Shown here one piece after another: positions 47,445 to 59,776 of a DNA stretch of 64,000 nt. Source of the DNA: Rhizoclosmatium globosum (taxonomy: Eukaryota; Chytridiomycota; Chytridiomycetes; Chytridiales; Chytriomycetaceae); the NCBI GenBank assembly GCA_002104985.1, contig MCGO01000098.1, positions 62,001 to 126,000 on the forward strand, read 5' to 3'. A model generated the notes under the pieces. It was not told where the DNA came from. It saw only the letters and a program-made list of their open reading frames with translations, and ran no database searches. Every line of letters starts with the position of its first letter. Positions within the stretch are counted from its first letter, which is position 1. The position numbers and the translations under genes were made by a program.

Positions 47445-47828
47445 TTAGAGGCAGTTTCCCACATATGGTGTGTTGTCATAATGAGTTCCTTTTACAGCTG
47501 TGCATTTTAATCCTAAATGACACACTGGACTTGTGTCAACTTTTGTGGAGACTGCGATGTTGGGAAGATCGTTTGCTGCTGGATCAACGTGGGAGTCTCC
47601 GCCACAATATTCCGAATACATTGCGATCGGTCGACATATACCGCTTATTATGCGTTGCGAATCCGTGACTTTGTAGTGCCAACAGGTGAATTTTGCGTAG
47701 CAGTCGAGTTCTCGAACGCATTGAGTACCTGAGAGACCGAGAGGTAAAGGGGAGACAGTCTGAAAAGTGATTGGAGCTGAAACTCCTAAAGGTACTAGAT
47801 TCAGCACAAAGACGAGGATGGCGCTCAT
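47445..47828 (-). CDS. Small secreted cysteine-rich protein
   Basis: Start at 47828: MSAILVFVLNLVPLGVSA is a classical signal peptide. The mature part of about 109 residues has eight cysteines (QCVRELDCYAKFTCWHY, ISGICRP, EYCGG, SPVCHLGLKC, VGNCL). It reads without breaks to 47445. No family recognised. Size and cysteine content resemble secreted effector-like or structural wall proteins, but no function is claimed. It is convergent with the chromodomain gene, with stops about 27 bases apart. Confidence 0.75.
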   Translation of the reverse strand: MSAILVFVLNLVPLGVSAPITFQTVSPLPLGLSGTQCVRELDCYAKFTCWHYKVTDSQRIISGICRPIAMYSEYCGGDSHVDPAANDLPNIAVSTKVDTSPVCHLGLKCTAVKGTHYDNTPYVGNCL

Positions 47829-47981
47829 TTTGATCTGTAGGTATTTTGACAATCCTTCTTGACATTGAGTTGAACCTCAGGCGAAATTATCCTTACATTA
47901 TGAATCTTTTCCTATTTATTCGATAAGAGATAACAGAAAAAGCAAGTGCGACTAATGAGTAAATTGGAAACCGTGGTCCGT

Positions 47982-50650
47982 TTATTTGGCAGCAGCAGCC
48001 ATCAAGTTAAGAGCAGAACCAGCCTTGAACCATCCAATCTGTCCCTCGTTGAAGGTGTGGTTCAACTTAATGTCAACCTTGGAACCATCAGCCTTAGCAA
48101 CACGGAGAGTCAATGGAACTCCTGGCTGGAACTTGTCAAGTCCAACAATGGAGACAATGTCTTCAGGGGCGATCTTCTCGTAGTCCTTTGGATCAGCGAA
48201 GGTCAATGGGAGCATACCCTGCTTCTTCAAGTTGGTCTCATGGATACGAGCGAATGACTTGACAATGACAGCAACTCCTCCCAAGTGTCTAACCTCGAGA
48301 GCGGCGTGCTCACGGGATGATCCTTCACCGTAGTTCTCGTCTCCGATAACAACCCATGGCTTAGCAGCGGCCTTGTAGTCACGGGCAGTCTTTGGAACAG
48401 CCTCCCACTTCTGGGTGAGCTTGTTGTAGATGGTGTTGGCCTTGTCGTTGGCGATGTTGATGGCACCAATCAACATGTTGTTGGAGATGTTGTCCAAGTG
48501 TCCACGGTACTTGAGCCATGGTCCGGCCATAGAAATGTGGTCAGTGGTACACTTACCCTTGACCTTGATGAGGACGTCAATGTTCTCGTAGTTCTTTGGG
48601 TTGTAAGCAGTGAATGGCTCGAGGAGCTGGAGACGGTCGGAGGTTGGGGAAACAGCGACCTTGACCTGAGAACGGTCGGCTGGTGGGGCCTGGTAAGTGT
48701 CAACTCCTGGGTCGAATCCACGTGGTGGGAGCTCAGCACCGTTTGGTGGCTGGAACTTGAATGGACCCTTTGGACCCTGGAGAGAGTCGGTCATTGGGTT
48801 GAAGGTGAGGTCACCAGCAAAGACCATGGCAGTAACGAGTTCTGGGGAGGTGACGAAAGCGTGGGTAGCTGGGTTGGCGTCGTTACGTCCAGTGAAGTTA
48901 CGGTTGTAAGAGATCAAGATAGAGTTCTTCTCTCCCTTCTTGACGTCTTGACGGTCCCACTGTCCGATACATGGACCACAAGCGTTGGCAAGAACGACTC
49001 CTCCAATCTTGTCGAAGACAGCGGCCTGTCCATCACGCTCGATGGTGGCACGGATCTGCTCAGATCCTGGGGTGATGGTGAAACCAGCCTTGGCGGTGAT
49101 TCCAGCGTCAAGAGCCTGCTGAGCAAGGGAAGCAGAACGAGACATGTCCTCGTAGGAGGAGTTGGTACAAGATCCAATCAAACCGACCTTCATCTCCTTT
49201 GGCCAGCCGTTCTTGATAACAGCGTCCTTGAACTTGGACAATGGGGTGGCCAAGTCTGGGGTGAATGGTCCGTTAACGTGTGGCTCCAAAGTGTTCAAGT
49301 CAATCTCAATGACTTGGTCGTACTTGGCTCCAGCATCTGGGGTCAAGTTGTGCTTGAAGGAGGTGGCGTAGTCAGCAATAGCAGAACGGTTGGTAGCACG
49401 CAAGTAGTCAGCCATACGAGAGTTGAATGGGAAGACGGAAGTAGTAGCACCAATTTCGGCACCCATGTTACAGATGGTGGCCATACCAGTACAAGAGATG
49501 GAGTCAACACCTGGACCGAAGTATTCAACGATGGCACCAGTTCCTCCCTTGACAGTGAGGATACCAGCGACCTTGAGGATAACGTCTATAGCGGAAAGAA
49601 TCTGTTTAGTTATGGCTATTCAAATAAAATCTAACATACCCTTCGCAGAGGTCCAGCCGTTCAACTTTCCAGTCAACTTGACACCGATAACCTTAGGGCA
49701 CTTCAACTCCCATGGAATGTTGGCCATAACGTCGACAGCATCAGCACCTCCAACACCGACGGCAACCATACCAAGACCTCCAGCGTTTGGAGTGTGGGAG
49801 TCAGTTCCGATCATCATACCACCTGGGAAGGCGTAGTTCTCAAGAATGATCTGGTGGATAATACCGGATCCTGGCTTCCAGAAACCAATGTTGTACTTCT
49901 GGGAGCAGGAAGACAAGAAAGAGTAAACCTCCTTGTTGATATCGTTGGCACGGGCCAAATCTGGGACTCCACCCTTTTGGGCCTCAATCAAGTGGTCACA
50001 GTGGACAGTGGTTGGGACGGCAACGGATGGGAGACCAGCAGACATGAACTGGAGGAGAGCCATCTGGGCGGTGGCGTCCTGACAGGCAACACGGTCTGGG
50101 CGGAGCTTAAGGTAGGAAGAACCACGGGCAATATCCTGGTTCTTGGCATCGTCCAAGTGACCGTAGACAATCTTCTCAGCCAAGGTCAATGGGTGTTGAA
50201 GACTTAATTTCCGAGGTTAGTAATGACATTCGTCCAAAATTCGGATGGATGGGAGTTTCCATTGTCACGTGGGAGTTCTTAGCGACACATGTCTTCCAAC
50301 TCATTGACAATGCCAACCAGGATATATGATCTGAAGACTGAGAAGATAGCTAGACGGAAGCGGGAAGCAAGGGAGGGCTGTGTAGTTACCGGTCGCGAAC
50401 AATCTTCAAGTTGTCCTCAATACGCTGGTAGTTGATGAACTTGTCCGACTCGAGGTTGGACATCTTGACTTTCTGGTTGGCGAAGGTGGCAAGAGAGCGG
50501 GCCGCAGTTGGGCGAACCAACAAGTTCTGGCAGGGAAGATAACAGCTTTAGTTAACCCTCTCTCACGATCAGACAACCACCACCCGCAAAGAACTAATTC
50601 AAAAGGGTACATACCTTGGCGCCAGAAGCGACTTTCGAGATTGGAAGCAT
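47982..50650 (-). CDS. ACO1: Mitochondrial aconitase
   Basis: Converts citrate to isocitrate in the TCA cycle using a 4Fe-4S cluster. The start at 50650 gives [12 protein letters not shown], an intron, then [16 protein letters not shown], a good mitochondrial presequence. The body begins [20 protein letters not shown]; later come [54 protein letters not shown], the cluster cysteines in [16 protein letters not shown] and [15 protein letters not shown], and the swivel domain with [20 protein letters not shown]. Introns lie near 50531-50614, about 50203-50392 and 49586-49639. The frame is intact and codon use strongly biased, which creates a long antisense shadow reading (48498-49634). Typical length of about 775 residues. 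Confidence 0.98.
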
Positions 50651-51085
50651 TGCGTCTGTGGTTGCGAAAGTGGCAAAAAGAAAAGGTGGGTTCGTTAGCA
50701 TCCTCTGAACAGAACAAGACTCCTCATAGGGAACTACGCGCAATCTCGCTGTTCTAAGCCAATAACCATCAAAGATCCCTCAGTGTACGGTGTCGTACAA
50801 CGCGCCAGGATGAGGAAAAGAACTCACGTTTCTGGTTGAGAAAAAACGCAGAAGCGAAAAAATGGTGTTGATACGAGCGCCTCCTCTAGATAAGAGGACA
50901 CTGTGGATTAAGTGCGATACGGTATCTCAAGCATTTGTGAAGGAATAATGGATACTTTGGCAAGCCTGCCGCCGTCTTTACCCGCCTTTTTGAGTTGTTC
51001 CGTTTCTGGCGATTTGATTGGCTGTGGATGAACGCGACTCTCCGAGAGTCAGTATATTCAAAGTTACATTTGTTATTTATTACTT
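50651..51085. other. Intergenic region upstream of aconitase
   Basis: Holds the aconitase promoter and the 3' flank of the derlin gene. No gene is supported. Confidence 0.55.
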
Positions 51086-52119
51086 TCAGTGATTCTCTTC
51101 CTCTTCTTCATTCTGTACATGTTGTTGGGCGTTGTCGCAACTCATTTTCTCCACCATCATTGTTTCCGTTCGGATTCCACATTTCATATTCTCCAGTTGC
51201 TCCAGGAATAACTGCCTCTCCTTGAACTGGCTCAGCTTCCAGTGTAGGAAGAACGATTTCAACGCCATTCCCAACACCTCGTCCACCACAAAGTCAACAC
51301 GAAACAACTGCTTTATAAAGTTGGGTGCGCGAACTATACGAGGTCGTTCCATTCGAACTCCTCCCACTATAGCACCACCACCCCTTGGCCAGATTTCATC
51401 AAGGAAATAATAGGTGTGTCCCGCAAGCAATCCATCAAATCTCCAGTGGGCCAAACTCCGTGAATAATAAGAGAGAATCCCAAAAAGACCCAAGGAAGAT
51501 ACGCCGCGGATATAACAAACAGTCCAAAGAAGTGCATTCGCATTTGTGGGTTCTTTCGAGACCATAGGTAAATTAAGTGAATGTAAGAGGTGAACTTAAG
51601 AACGGAATTGATCCAGGTTTTGGCGAGGCAATAGGCGTGAGGGTCTGTGCATCAAGGAATCAGATGTGTTGGTTTGTGATTGGCTCACACAAACTCACCA
51701 CAATAGCAGCCATAGAGAGCATAAGCATCCATGCAAAGTCGACTGTTCGGCCTCTAAAGTAGCCTTCTTCCAGTGTACGAGAATAGCGGACACTGAAGCT
51801 TCTTAGTTGGAGTTAAGGATGGGAGTTGGGCCACTCACAGGAAGAACATGTGGAAGATGAAGTCAATAGAGAGGCCGCCGAAATACAAAAAGCTTGTAAC
51901 TAATCGCCAGTATTGGTGACCTTTGAATACAAGGTCATAGGAAAAGTGCAGTTGAAACGGCTGCACAAGGTCGAGTTGCTGTAATGACAATCACAGGTCA
52001 GGAACCATTGTACCAGAGGTATAAGGTCTTACGCAGGCCAAAGTCTCTGCAATCACTAGTGTGATATAAGACCTGGTTATGATTGGTAGCTCATAATACC
52101 ATTCCTCCAGAGGTGTCAT
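51086..52119 (-). CDS. Derlin (ER-associated degradation, Der1-like)
   Basis: Derlins are rhomboid-like pseudoproteases that help retrotranslocate misfolded ER proteins. Start at 52119: MTPLEEWYYELPIITRSYIT matches the N-terminal WY-x-x-x-P-x-x-TR hallmark. Later exons give DLVQPFQLHFSYDLVFKGHQ with YWRLVTSFLYFGG, RYSRTLEEGYFRGRTVDFAW (the EE-x-x-F-RGR loop), PQMRMHFFGLFVISAAYLPW and GLLAGHTYYFLDEIWPRGGG. Three introns are seen. One base loss near 51440 breaks the frame before GLLAGH. The C-terminal cytosolic tail is long and acidic at the end (NEEEEENH). Confidence 0.92.
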
Positions 52120-52503
52120 ATTCAACTCAAGTTTTTAAGACACCCACTCCGTCAACATCATTCAAGATCCAAATAAGTGATCTTCATAGCCAATAAAATA
52201 TCTTAGAATAGAATCAGAGCTTGTATTTGTTTGTACCCAGTTATGTGGTGGCCCTTCTCTTTTGTTTCGTTCACTTTCAAAATCTTGCCATCAAACAAGA
52301 AGTCATCACGCCAGCCACGTTGGGATCACTGACTTCTGGTACCTAAATTCTGTAGAATCATATAACCACCTGAAGCACTTGCATCAACAAGATCTGTGAG
52401 TAGTTTCTATTCTGCTGATTTATACTCGGGCTGGCGTCTTATCCTTTCCTCATCACAATTACCACAGTACCAGCACAAGTTTCTGAGTGTTCTAGGTGCT
52501 ATT

Positions 52504-55500
52504 ATGACCAGCAACTACTCTGGTAAGCCACTTTCATTGTTGGACGTGTTCTTTCTGGCGTCTGAACTTGTAAACACTAACCAACTCTCTCACAACAGCC
52601 CCATTCCAAAAGTCAAAGTACCTTTCCCTTGTACTTGATACTATGGATAGTACAGAGGCAAATCAAATTGAAAGCTTCTCGCCATCTGAAGCTCCGCAGC
52701 CGGTAGATGCCTTCCAGTCCCAGACTCAGCAATTACAGGCATCGGACACGTTCTTAAATGGAACCACTTATTCCAATCCATCTTATCCTTCTAAGACCTC
52801 ATTTTCATCTGCATCTGGCTTGTATAATACTCTTGATGTTGATAGTTGTTTCATGTCTGAACCTGGAGGTTACACTGCATTGGGACTACAAAAGCGGAAA
52901 TATGAACATGATTCAACAGCCTGTGACCCCAGACCGTCCAATAGACCAAGAATTGCTCCCGACTCTTCGGCATTGGAGTATGTTCGAACAGATGATACTA
53001 GTGTCAAAGAATTCGGATTAGAGCGGGCCGGCACCTTTGAATCATCTACTACTCTTGTTGATATTGGATTTTTATTGAATGGAGGAGGAGAAGAGATCTG
53101 CACTATGAGTTCAAAGGTGGCGATTGAACCGATTGATAACGCACGTCATACAAATGAAGGGACTAAAACCAGTAAGTTTCGGGCGAATTAAGTAATATTT
53201 TATTACAACCAGACTGATCACATATCATTAGCTGCTCTTGTGTCCAAGTCGCAATCAAAGATTACGAGCCACAAGAACTCAACCCATATTATTACTACTC
53301 AACCCATACCAAACTCTGTATCCTCTCAAATTGTAACGTTGACGCCCGGTGAATCACCTCGAAAGGAACTTGAAGGCGTCAATCGATCTGACAAACCTGA
53401 AACAACATTGCTGAACCGCACCCCAAGTTTGAGCCCAACTTGCCCTTCCGAAGACGAAGTTTTGTCGTCGTGTCGATGTAAGGGATTCAAGTTTATCGTT
53501 GAGCAAATGATTTGACAAATTGGCTTTAGCAAAATCACCTACTGTAGATCCGCCACCGAACCCATCGAAAACAGAGTTTAACTCAGTGGCCACCGAAAAC
53601 TATAAATCCATATCAGCTGATATTCAACCATATACCCAACCAACTATTAGCCACCAGCAACTTAATCAGCAGTCCGAAACCAGATTTATAAGCTTCGAAG
53701 GTCTCGATGACTGCGATTCCGTCCAACTAACTGCTTCCGAATTGGGTGACGATGATGTACCACCCTCTCCTCCGCCAACTCAACCCCATACCCCTTTCCA
53801 ATCACTTCAGCATCACTTCATACAACCACCCATCACACTCTCAACAACCCAATTCTCTCCGCCAACTTCCCGCTTCCTCCACTCCCGCGAACTGCGCATT
53901 CTCATCAAGAACTTGGCGACACCGAAACCAGTCCTCGCATTCTTATACTCCGAAACCCCAGGGAAAACCACAACCCTCCAACAATACATCAACCATGATC
54001 CTGACGTCATTGCAAAGCGGTATCAACACGTTCTTTGGCTCTCATGCCTGAATCTGGTTACCATCACAACAAGTCTACGTGGTATTCTTCGACGCGTTGG
54101 TGTTCGAGGTGATATTGACAATGATGGAGAAGAAGCTCTTTGTGAAAAGTTCTGGGGATGGATGAAGGCTGCTACCAATACGCGGTACCTGCTAGTTGTC
54201 GATGGAGTTGAGAACGTTCAAGTTCTTGAATCGTTGTTTCGAGGTGTAAATCGGTTGACGGGACATGTTATTGTGACAATGAGGGGTAAAGAAGGAGTGG
54301 AAGGGTTCATGCGTAAGAGCGGAGCGCATTCTTTGCTTATACCTATGGGTGGAATTGTCGAAGCGGATCTGCATGAGTTCTTTTTGAGAAGTAGAGGTGG
54401 GAAGGGGGTGAAGAATGATGTTGATTTCTCGGCCGTGAATCATATTGTGGAAGAAGTTGAGGGAGACGCGTTGTATGCTGCATTAGTTAAATCTTATTTG
54501 GTCTCGGAAGACTGCAGTTGTGAAGTGTTGGTTGAAAGGATGTTGGTGGTCAAGGCGAAGTTGGAGGGATCACCAAATCAATGTCAAGGAACCGATAACC
54601 ATCAGGTGAAGAAAGAGGATTCAACTGAAGAGGGAGATGAAGATGAGGAACCATTGTTGTATCTGACCTACCTTTTAATTGAGTCGATATTACGGCGTTA
54701 TGGCAATCTGGGACTCGCAGCTGTTACCCTTCTCGAAATTATCGCGTTTACATCATCAACATCGCCGGTTTCTTGCTCCTCTCTTAAGCAACTTCTGGAC
54801 CTTCATTCGTCAAACCAAACTATTATACACGCTCTCACACTGCTACACTCAAAGTCTCTTCTTCGTCTTCATCATGTCCCAGAAGGCCACGAAAACACGT
54901 ACACAATCTCCCATCCCATTCTGCATGAGACAATTCTTAAGCTTCAACCAAAAACTCCACTCTACAACATTGCCTCATTAATGCACCACACTCTTCGCGA
55001 ACAAACCATCCGTGCGAAGACCCTCCACGACAGCCTTCAAATCGCAGTCCAATACACATCATCCTGCCAAAACCTATGCACCCATTTCTCCACAACCCAC
55101 AAAAAGCCATCTACACCCCCAACATACCTCCACGATATTCAAAAAACCCTCAAAACCCTCGCAACAACATTATACACGCAACACCAACCCCGCGAGTCCC
55201 TTGCATCCCTCAAAACCCTGACTTCCCTCCTCCTCCTCCATCCATCCGAAAACGCCTCCGAAATCGCAACAACAATGGACTTGACAGCATTCCTCGCCCT
55301 CGAATTCACACGCACAAAGGTATCACCACCACAGACCCTGTTCTCAACGTTACGCACGAACGGGACATACAGTCCACATGAAGTTGCATGTGACGCGCTT
55401 TCGAGGAACGTGGTTTATTTGGCGGGATTACCTGCCTCTATGCACCAAGTGAATTTGTATATGGCGTTGACGTTGACACACGTAGCACGGGCGAGGTATC

Positions 55501-56215
55501 TTTGTACGCTTCCGCAGAACACGACGGTTGCGAGGACTGCAACGGGTGATCAGGCGCGGCTTGCGAAGGAACATGCTTTGTGTCTTGTTAGTGCTGTTTG
55601 TCATACCGTTGGGACGTGGAATCATGTGTTGGTTGTTTCTGCGTTGCAGGTGCTTGTAGTTGCGGCGTTGGTGGATGGAGATCAAGTTCGGCCGTGGGAT
55701 TCGGTTAAGCGCGTTTTTGCGGTGTTGAAGGAGGTTTGGGGTGTTGATGATGGGAATTGTTTTGAGGTTGGAGGGGAAGGGGAGGTGGATGAAGGATGGA
55801 ATGGGAATGAAGTGTTGGGGGAGTGGTTTCGGATGGGACGGGATGGGTTGTTGAATGGTGTTGTGAGCGAGGAGAAGGTTGACTTCGGGCGGGAATGGGC
55901 AAAACGGGTTTGTCGGAGGCTCTTGTTAGGTGCGGAAGAAGTTGCGAAAGGGTCTGTTGGGAGGTGGTTGGGTGCAAATGTAAGATTTATCAAGGTATGT
56001 GTTAATTTGGCATCTCAGCGTTTGATGCTCAACCATAAATCCCACAGGTTGTAGAAAAGCAAAAGCCAAGGATAGTATTCAATCCTACTTCCGTTCCTGT
56101 CATTGTACCTGCCGCAAGTAAATCAACACGGTCACAGAGGTTAGAGCAAGCTCGGATTGTGGAGCGCGCTGTTGATTTTTCAGATGTTTCGGATGTATCT
56201 TCAGACTCGGAATAA
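52504..56215 (+). CDS. STAND-type (NB-ARC-like) NTPase protein with degenerate P-loop
   Basis: Start at 52504 (MTSNYS) with an intron (52523-52598) leading to APFQKSKYLSLVLD; an inner ATG at 52643 is an alternative. The first 400 or so residues are Ser/Pro-rich and disordered. The NTPase part has a weakened Walker A (LYSETPGKTTTLQQYINHDP; the first Gly is replaced), a strand-loop VLWLSCLNLVTI, Walker B RYLLVVDGVENVQVLE and the RNBS-B-like GHVIVTMRGKEG. A winged-helix-like region (LKQLLDLHSSNQTIIHALTL, LHSKSLLRL) and a helical TPR-like C-terminus follow. Further introns: about 53172-53231, 53480-53528 and 55996-56047. The frame is intact for 2.5 kb. It resembles fungal NLR-like STAND proteins but has no TIR or HET domain of its own. 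Confidence 0.65.
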
Positions 56216-56332
56216 GTGATGTGATCAAAGGAAATGATCGTACTTTCTGTTCTATACAAATCAGCGTACTTTTTGTTGGAAATGAGATAATTTATGATAA
56301 GTTGTCATTTTATTTCGTCCGAAATCAGAGGA

Positions 56333-57430
56333 ATGTCTCATCCACTCCTGAACATTCAATTGAGCACACCTACCTATGTCCCAAGTGAAACATCGAGTAA
56401 TACCCAACAATCGCCGCGATACAATAATGCTCGGCCTTACTCAACACCGCGTCCAACATCGTCAAGCAAACAGAATCAATCTCTCCCACCACTTGGTTCA
56501 TACACGCCCTTCTTTCCTCCAAACTCTTCACCAAATGCTCTGAGTAACAGAGAGTCTCCAGCAACAGGAAACAAGGCATTCTCTTCTCCTTCTGATTATC
56601 GACACCTACAACACTCAAGGCAACAACACCAACGGACGCCGATGGAATCCACGTTCCTTACAACCAACGAGTCTCTGTACTGCGAAGATTCAATCAGCTG
56701 CCGCGATATTTCTGACCTAATGAACGAGACATGTGATGAAAATGAGGACAAAGAGGCGGAAGACGAAGGCATCGACGACTTGCTCGCACAAGTTGAGAGC
56801 GCGCTTCGACTTGATCAAACGACTTTAAATGTGGGAGAAGTGGAAGAAGTCGATGAGCTGATGCATTTGGTGAGAGACGCGTTGGGGAGTGAAGCCGTGA
56901 GTGTTTATTCGGCAGACAGAAGAGCACAGGAGAAGTCGAAAGCTGAGAATTGGGGGAATACTTCTGTAAATAGTGCGCGGATTCCGAGTGTGCCGCGGTA
57001 TCATGAGTTTCAGGAGGCGAGACTTCAAGAATATGAAACTTACATGAGCCCTCCTCATACTCGTCAAGTTTACACTCCTTCGCCTACACAACATGTACGG
57101 AATGAAGTGGACGAATCCTGTTATTCTGAGTATGCTCTTCAAACTCCAAACATTCGCAGGGAAGTCGCTCAAAGCAGAGAATCCTCCCCATTTGCGCCAT
57201 CCACCATTCACAACTCGTACTTCAACCGAAATCAGACACCATTGCGTACAGAAAGTGTGCGGACTGAAAGGAAGCCGTTTGCAACTGTTCCCACAAGAAT
57301 CAAAACAACGCCTGTATATTCAGTTCCTCGGATCGAATACGACTCTTTTATCAGCAAGGGAGACGATGATACATTTATTGAACGTGCTGTTGCGCCAATG
57401 ATGAGCAAGTACGGCAATGTCCGAAAGTGA
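56333..57430 (+). CDS. Disordered Ser/Pro-rich protein, unrecognised
   Basis: Start at 56333 (MSHPLLNIQLSTPTYVPS); an open frame from 56294 is also possible. Low-complexity Ser/Pro/Asn/Gln sequence with an acidic helix in the middle (ENEDKEAEDEGIDDLLAQVE) and short motifs such as YHEFQEARLQEYETYMSPP. The C-terminus ends AVAPMMSKYGNVRK. No domain recognised. The stop lies only 30 bases before the TDP1 start on the same strand. Confidence 0.65.
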   Translation: MSHPLLNIQLSTPTYVPSETSSNTQQSPRYNNARPYSTPRPTSSSKQNQSLPPLGSYTPFFPPNSSPNALSNRESPATGNKAFSSPSDYRHLQHSRQQHQRTPMESTFLTTNESLYCEDSISCRDISDLMNETCDENEDKEAEDEGIDDLLAQVESALRLDQTTLNVGEVEEVDELMHLVRDALGSEAVSVYSADRRAQEKSKAENWGNTSVNSARIPSVPRYHEFQEARLQEYETYMSPPHTRQVYTPSPTQHVRNEVDESCYSEYALQTPNIRREVAQSRESSPFAPSTIHNSYFNRNQTPLRTESVRTERKPFATVPTRIKTTPVYSVPRIEYDSFISKGDDDTFIERAVAPMMSKYGNVRK

Positions 57431-57460
57431 CTTGTACAATAAACTCTTGATCAAATTCAA

Positions 57461-59054
57461 ATGGCAACGACCGAGTGGGCCTGTGTTGCCTGCACCTTCC
57501 TCAATGCCGCGTCTCTTGATTCATGTGAAATCTGTCTTACTCCCAAACCAACGACCAAGACCAAGGCCGAGGCAGCGACCGCGTCAAATCCAAATCCAAC
57601 TCGAGCGCAACTTGAAGCTGAGCGACTCGCGCGGCTTTCGGCGAAACGGCCCCGCGAAGACGACTCAACAAATGTCAATGAGAAGAAACAACGTGTTTCT
57701 GCGGGTGTTCCATCGACCACGAAAACAACAACACTATCAACTCAATCAACTCACACAAAACAACAACACCAGATCCGCCTCACAAACTGTGTCCAACATA
57801 AAACAAATCAATCATCGTCAAACACTCAACGAATGCCCTCGATCTCTCTCATCCACCTAACTCAACCTCTCTCCCTCCGCAAAGCCTTCCTCTCAGCCTT
57901 CCAATTCGACCTAAACTGGATCGCTTCAACACTGCCTCCAAACATCCCCGTCTGCCTCGCTTTCCACAGCCCATCTCCAACTCCACCTCGCATCCAAAAG
58001 AACATTTGCATCGTATTTCCGAAACTGAATTCAACAACGTATGCGACGATGCATATTAAACTGTGTGTCTTGTACTTTGATGGATTCGTGAGGGTTGTTG
58101 TTTCCAGTGCGAATTTGGTTCAATATGATTGGGAGGAATTGGAGAATATCGTTTGGTATCAGGATTTTCCAAGGAAGGAGGGTGGGAAGCGGTTAGATGG
58201 GAGTTCATTAGAGGTACTTTGTTGCTGTCTCCATTCATGGTGCGTATTCTCTAATTTCCCTTTTCCTACCATAGACTCCAAACATCCCGTCTGATGAAGA
58301 TGAACTGTCCTTAGGCGACGCCTTCAAATCTGATCTAAAGCAGTTACTCGTGGATATGGAATCTCAATCTTGGGTCTACAACGACTTGGACGCGTTCGAC
58401 TTCTCATTCTGCAGAGCACGTCTCGTCATCTCCAAACCAGGAAAACATTCCAACGACAACGCATTCAAATACGGACTCGGCCGTCTCTCCTCTATCGTGC
58501 ATGAAATCAATGGGAACAAGGCTGTCACGGAACCTGTTTCTCTTTGGTACCAGACTTCATCGCTGGGCTCTATTTCCCAGCCCTTTTTAACGTCGCTTGA
58601 ATCTGCGTGTCGTGGATCTTTGTTTCTACCTTCCAAGACGAGTACAGTGTCGCCGTCCATGAATATAGTCTTTCCAACTATCGAAACTGTGAAGTCCTCT
58701 GCTCTTGGGATGAACGGAGCGGGGACGATTACGTGGAGTGGAAGTTTGCATGCTAAATGCGAATACAAACATTTACTGCGTGATTCTGTGTCTCTAAGGA
58801 GTGGTGCGCTCTCTCATTGTAAAGTCATCCTCTGTCAAACAACTGCCAACGATGATATTAAGTGGTTTTATTGTGGGAGCCACAACATGACAATGAGTGC
58901 ATGGGGAAAAACTGTGGAAACAAAGAAGGAAAAGAGAGTGGAGATTTCGAATTGGGAGTTGGGTGTTGTAGTTGAGGAAGGAGCTGTTGTTCCATTCCAA
59001 ACAATGGATGTGAGAAGTCATGGGAGTGGAGTTCGGGCAGCGCATACGAGTTGA
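57461..59054 (+). CDS. TDP1: Tyrosyl-DNA phosphodiesterase 1 with N-terminal RanBP2 zinc finger
   Basis: TDP1 removes topoisomerase I peptides from DNA 3' ends. Start MATTEWACVACTFLNAASLD; the first residues form a RanBP2-type finger (C-x2-C-x10-C-x2-C, through SCEICLTPK). After a basic linker the first HKD half is YATMHIKLCVLYFDGFVRVV (H-x-K) with SSANLVQYDWEE. An intron near 58214-58275 follows. The second half has WSGSLHAKCEYKHLL (H-x-K), then WFYCGSHNMTMSAWG and NWELGVVVEEGAVVPF, matching the TDP1 C-terminus. The frame is intact. No FHA domain is seen. Confidence 0.87.
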
Positions 59055-59424
59055 TTGATTCAGAAAAAGTAAAAAGATTGTTACTCTAATTTGATTTCGC
59101 ATATATTAGTTCAAAAAACCTGAAAGCGCTGAAAAATAGCATTAGAAAAGTCTTGGCAAAAACTAAAATCAGGTTAACATCTGATCCTGTCTCCCACCTC
59201 TTTGTCTTTGTGATCAGAAGAAAGTAGTAAGCAGTCTGCTAAAACTTTGGTCTGATGGGCGATGCAGCTGTCTTACAGCATCAGTGTGGCACATGAATAG
59301 TTACCCACCCAAACTTTGATCAAATAGGATGGGTTCACCCAAACTCCCCTTCACTCCTTCCCACTCATACATAGACTGATTTGAACTAAGCCTTTCATCT
59401 TGTATTGTTATAGTAACGGTTGAT
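59055..59424. other. Intergenic region between TDP1 and the TIR gene
   Basis: No coding signal. It should hold the TDP1 3' end and the promoter of the TIR gene. Confidence 0.5.
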
Positions 59425-59758
59425 ATGCTCTCTCAATGGATGTCCCAAAGTCAACCAAGACAAGCTCCTCCCGAAACCCCACCTCCCGCACCCAGCAGTG
59501 TATTGAAAACAGTTATTTTCCCTGGTTTGTAAAAACCTTTACCGCACATACAAACGCTCTCCACCCTCATTCAAGAAATCTAAACTTATCAAAACGAATA
59601 TGAAGATGACCTCCAAGTCCGTGTTCAAATAATGCTTCGAAGCGGCGAAATCCTCAAAACAACAACGCTCAGTCACTTGGATGCGTCCGTTGAGCGGATT
59701 TCATGGCTAATCAACACATACCTCGCACAAGAGACAGACGGACAACTCGTTGGAGATC

Positions 59759-59776
59759 TTAGGGTTAGGGTTAGGG
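59759..59776 (+). repeat. Interstitial telomeric repeat, (TTAGGG)3
   Basis: Three perfect TTAGGG units followed by three further G. They form the left edge of the insert and are orientated with the G-rich strand on plus. Confidence 0.95.

Noticed and set aside
48498..49634. 378-codon plus-strand reading
   Set aside because: Antisense shadow caused by the strong codon bias of aconitase; low-complexity composition.
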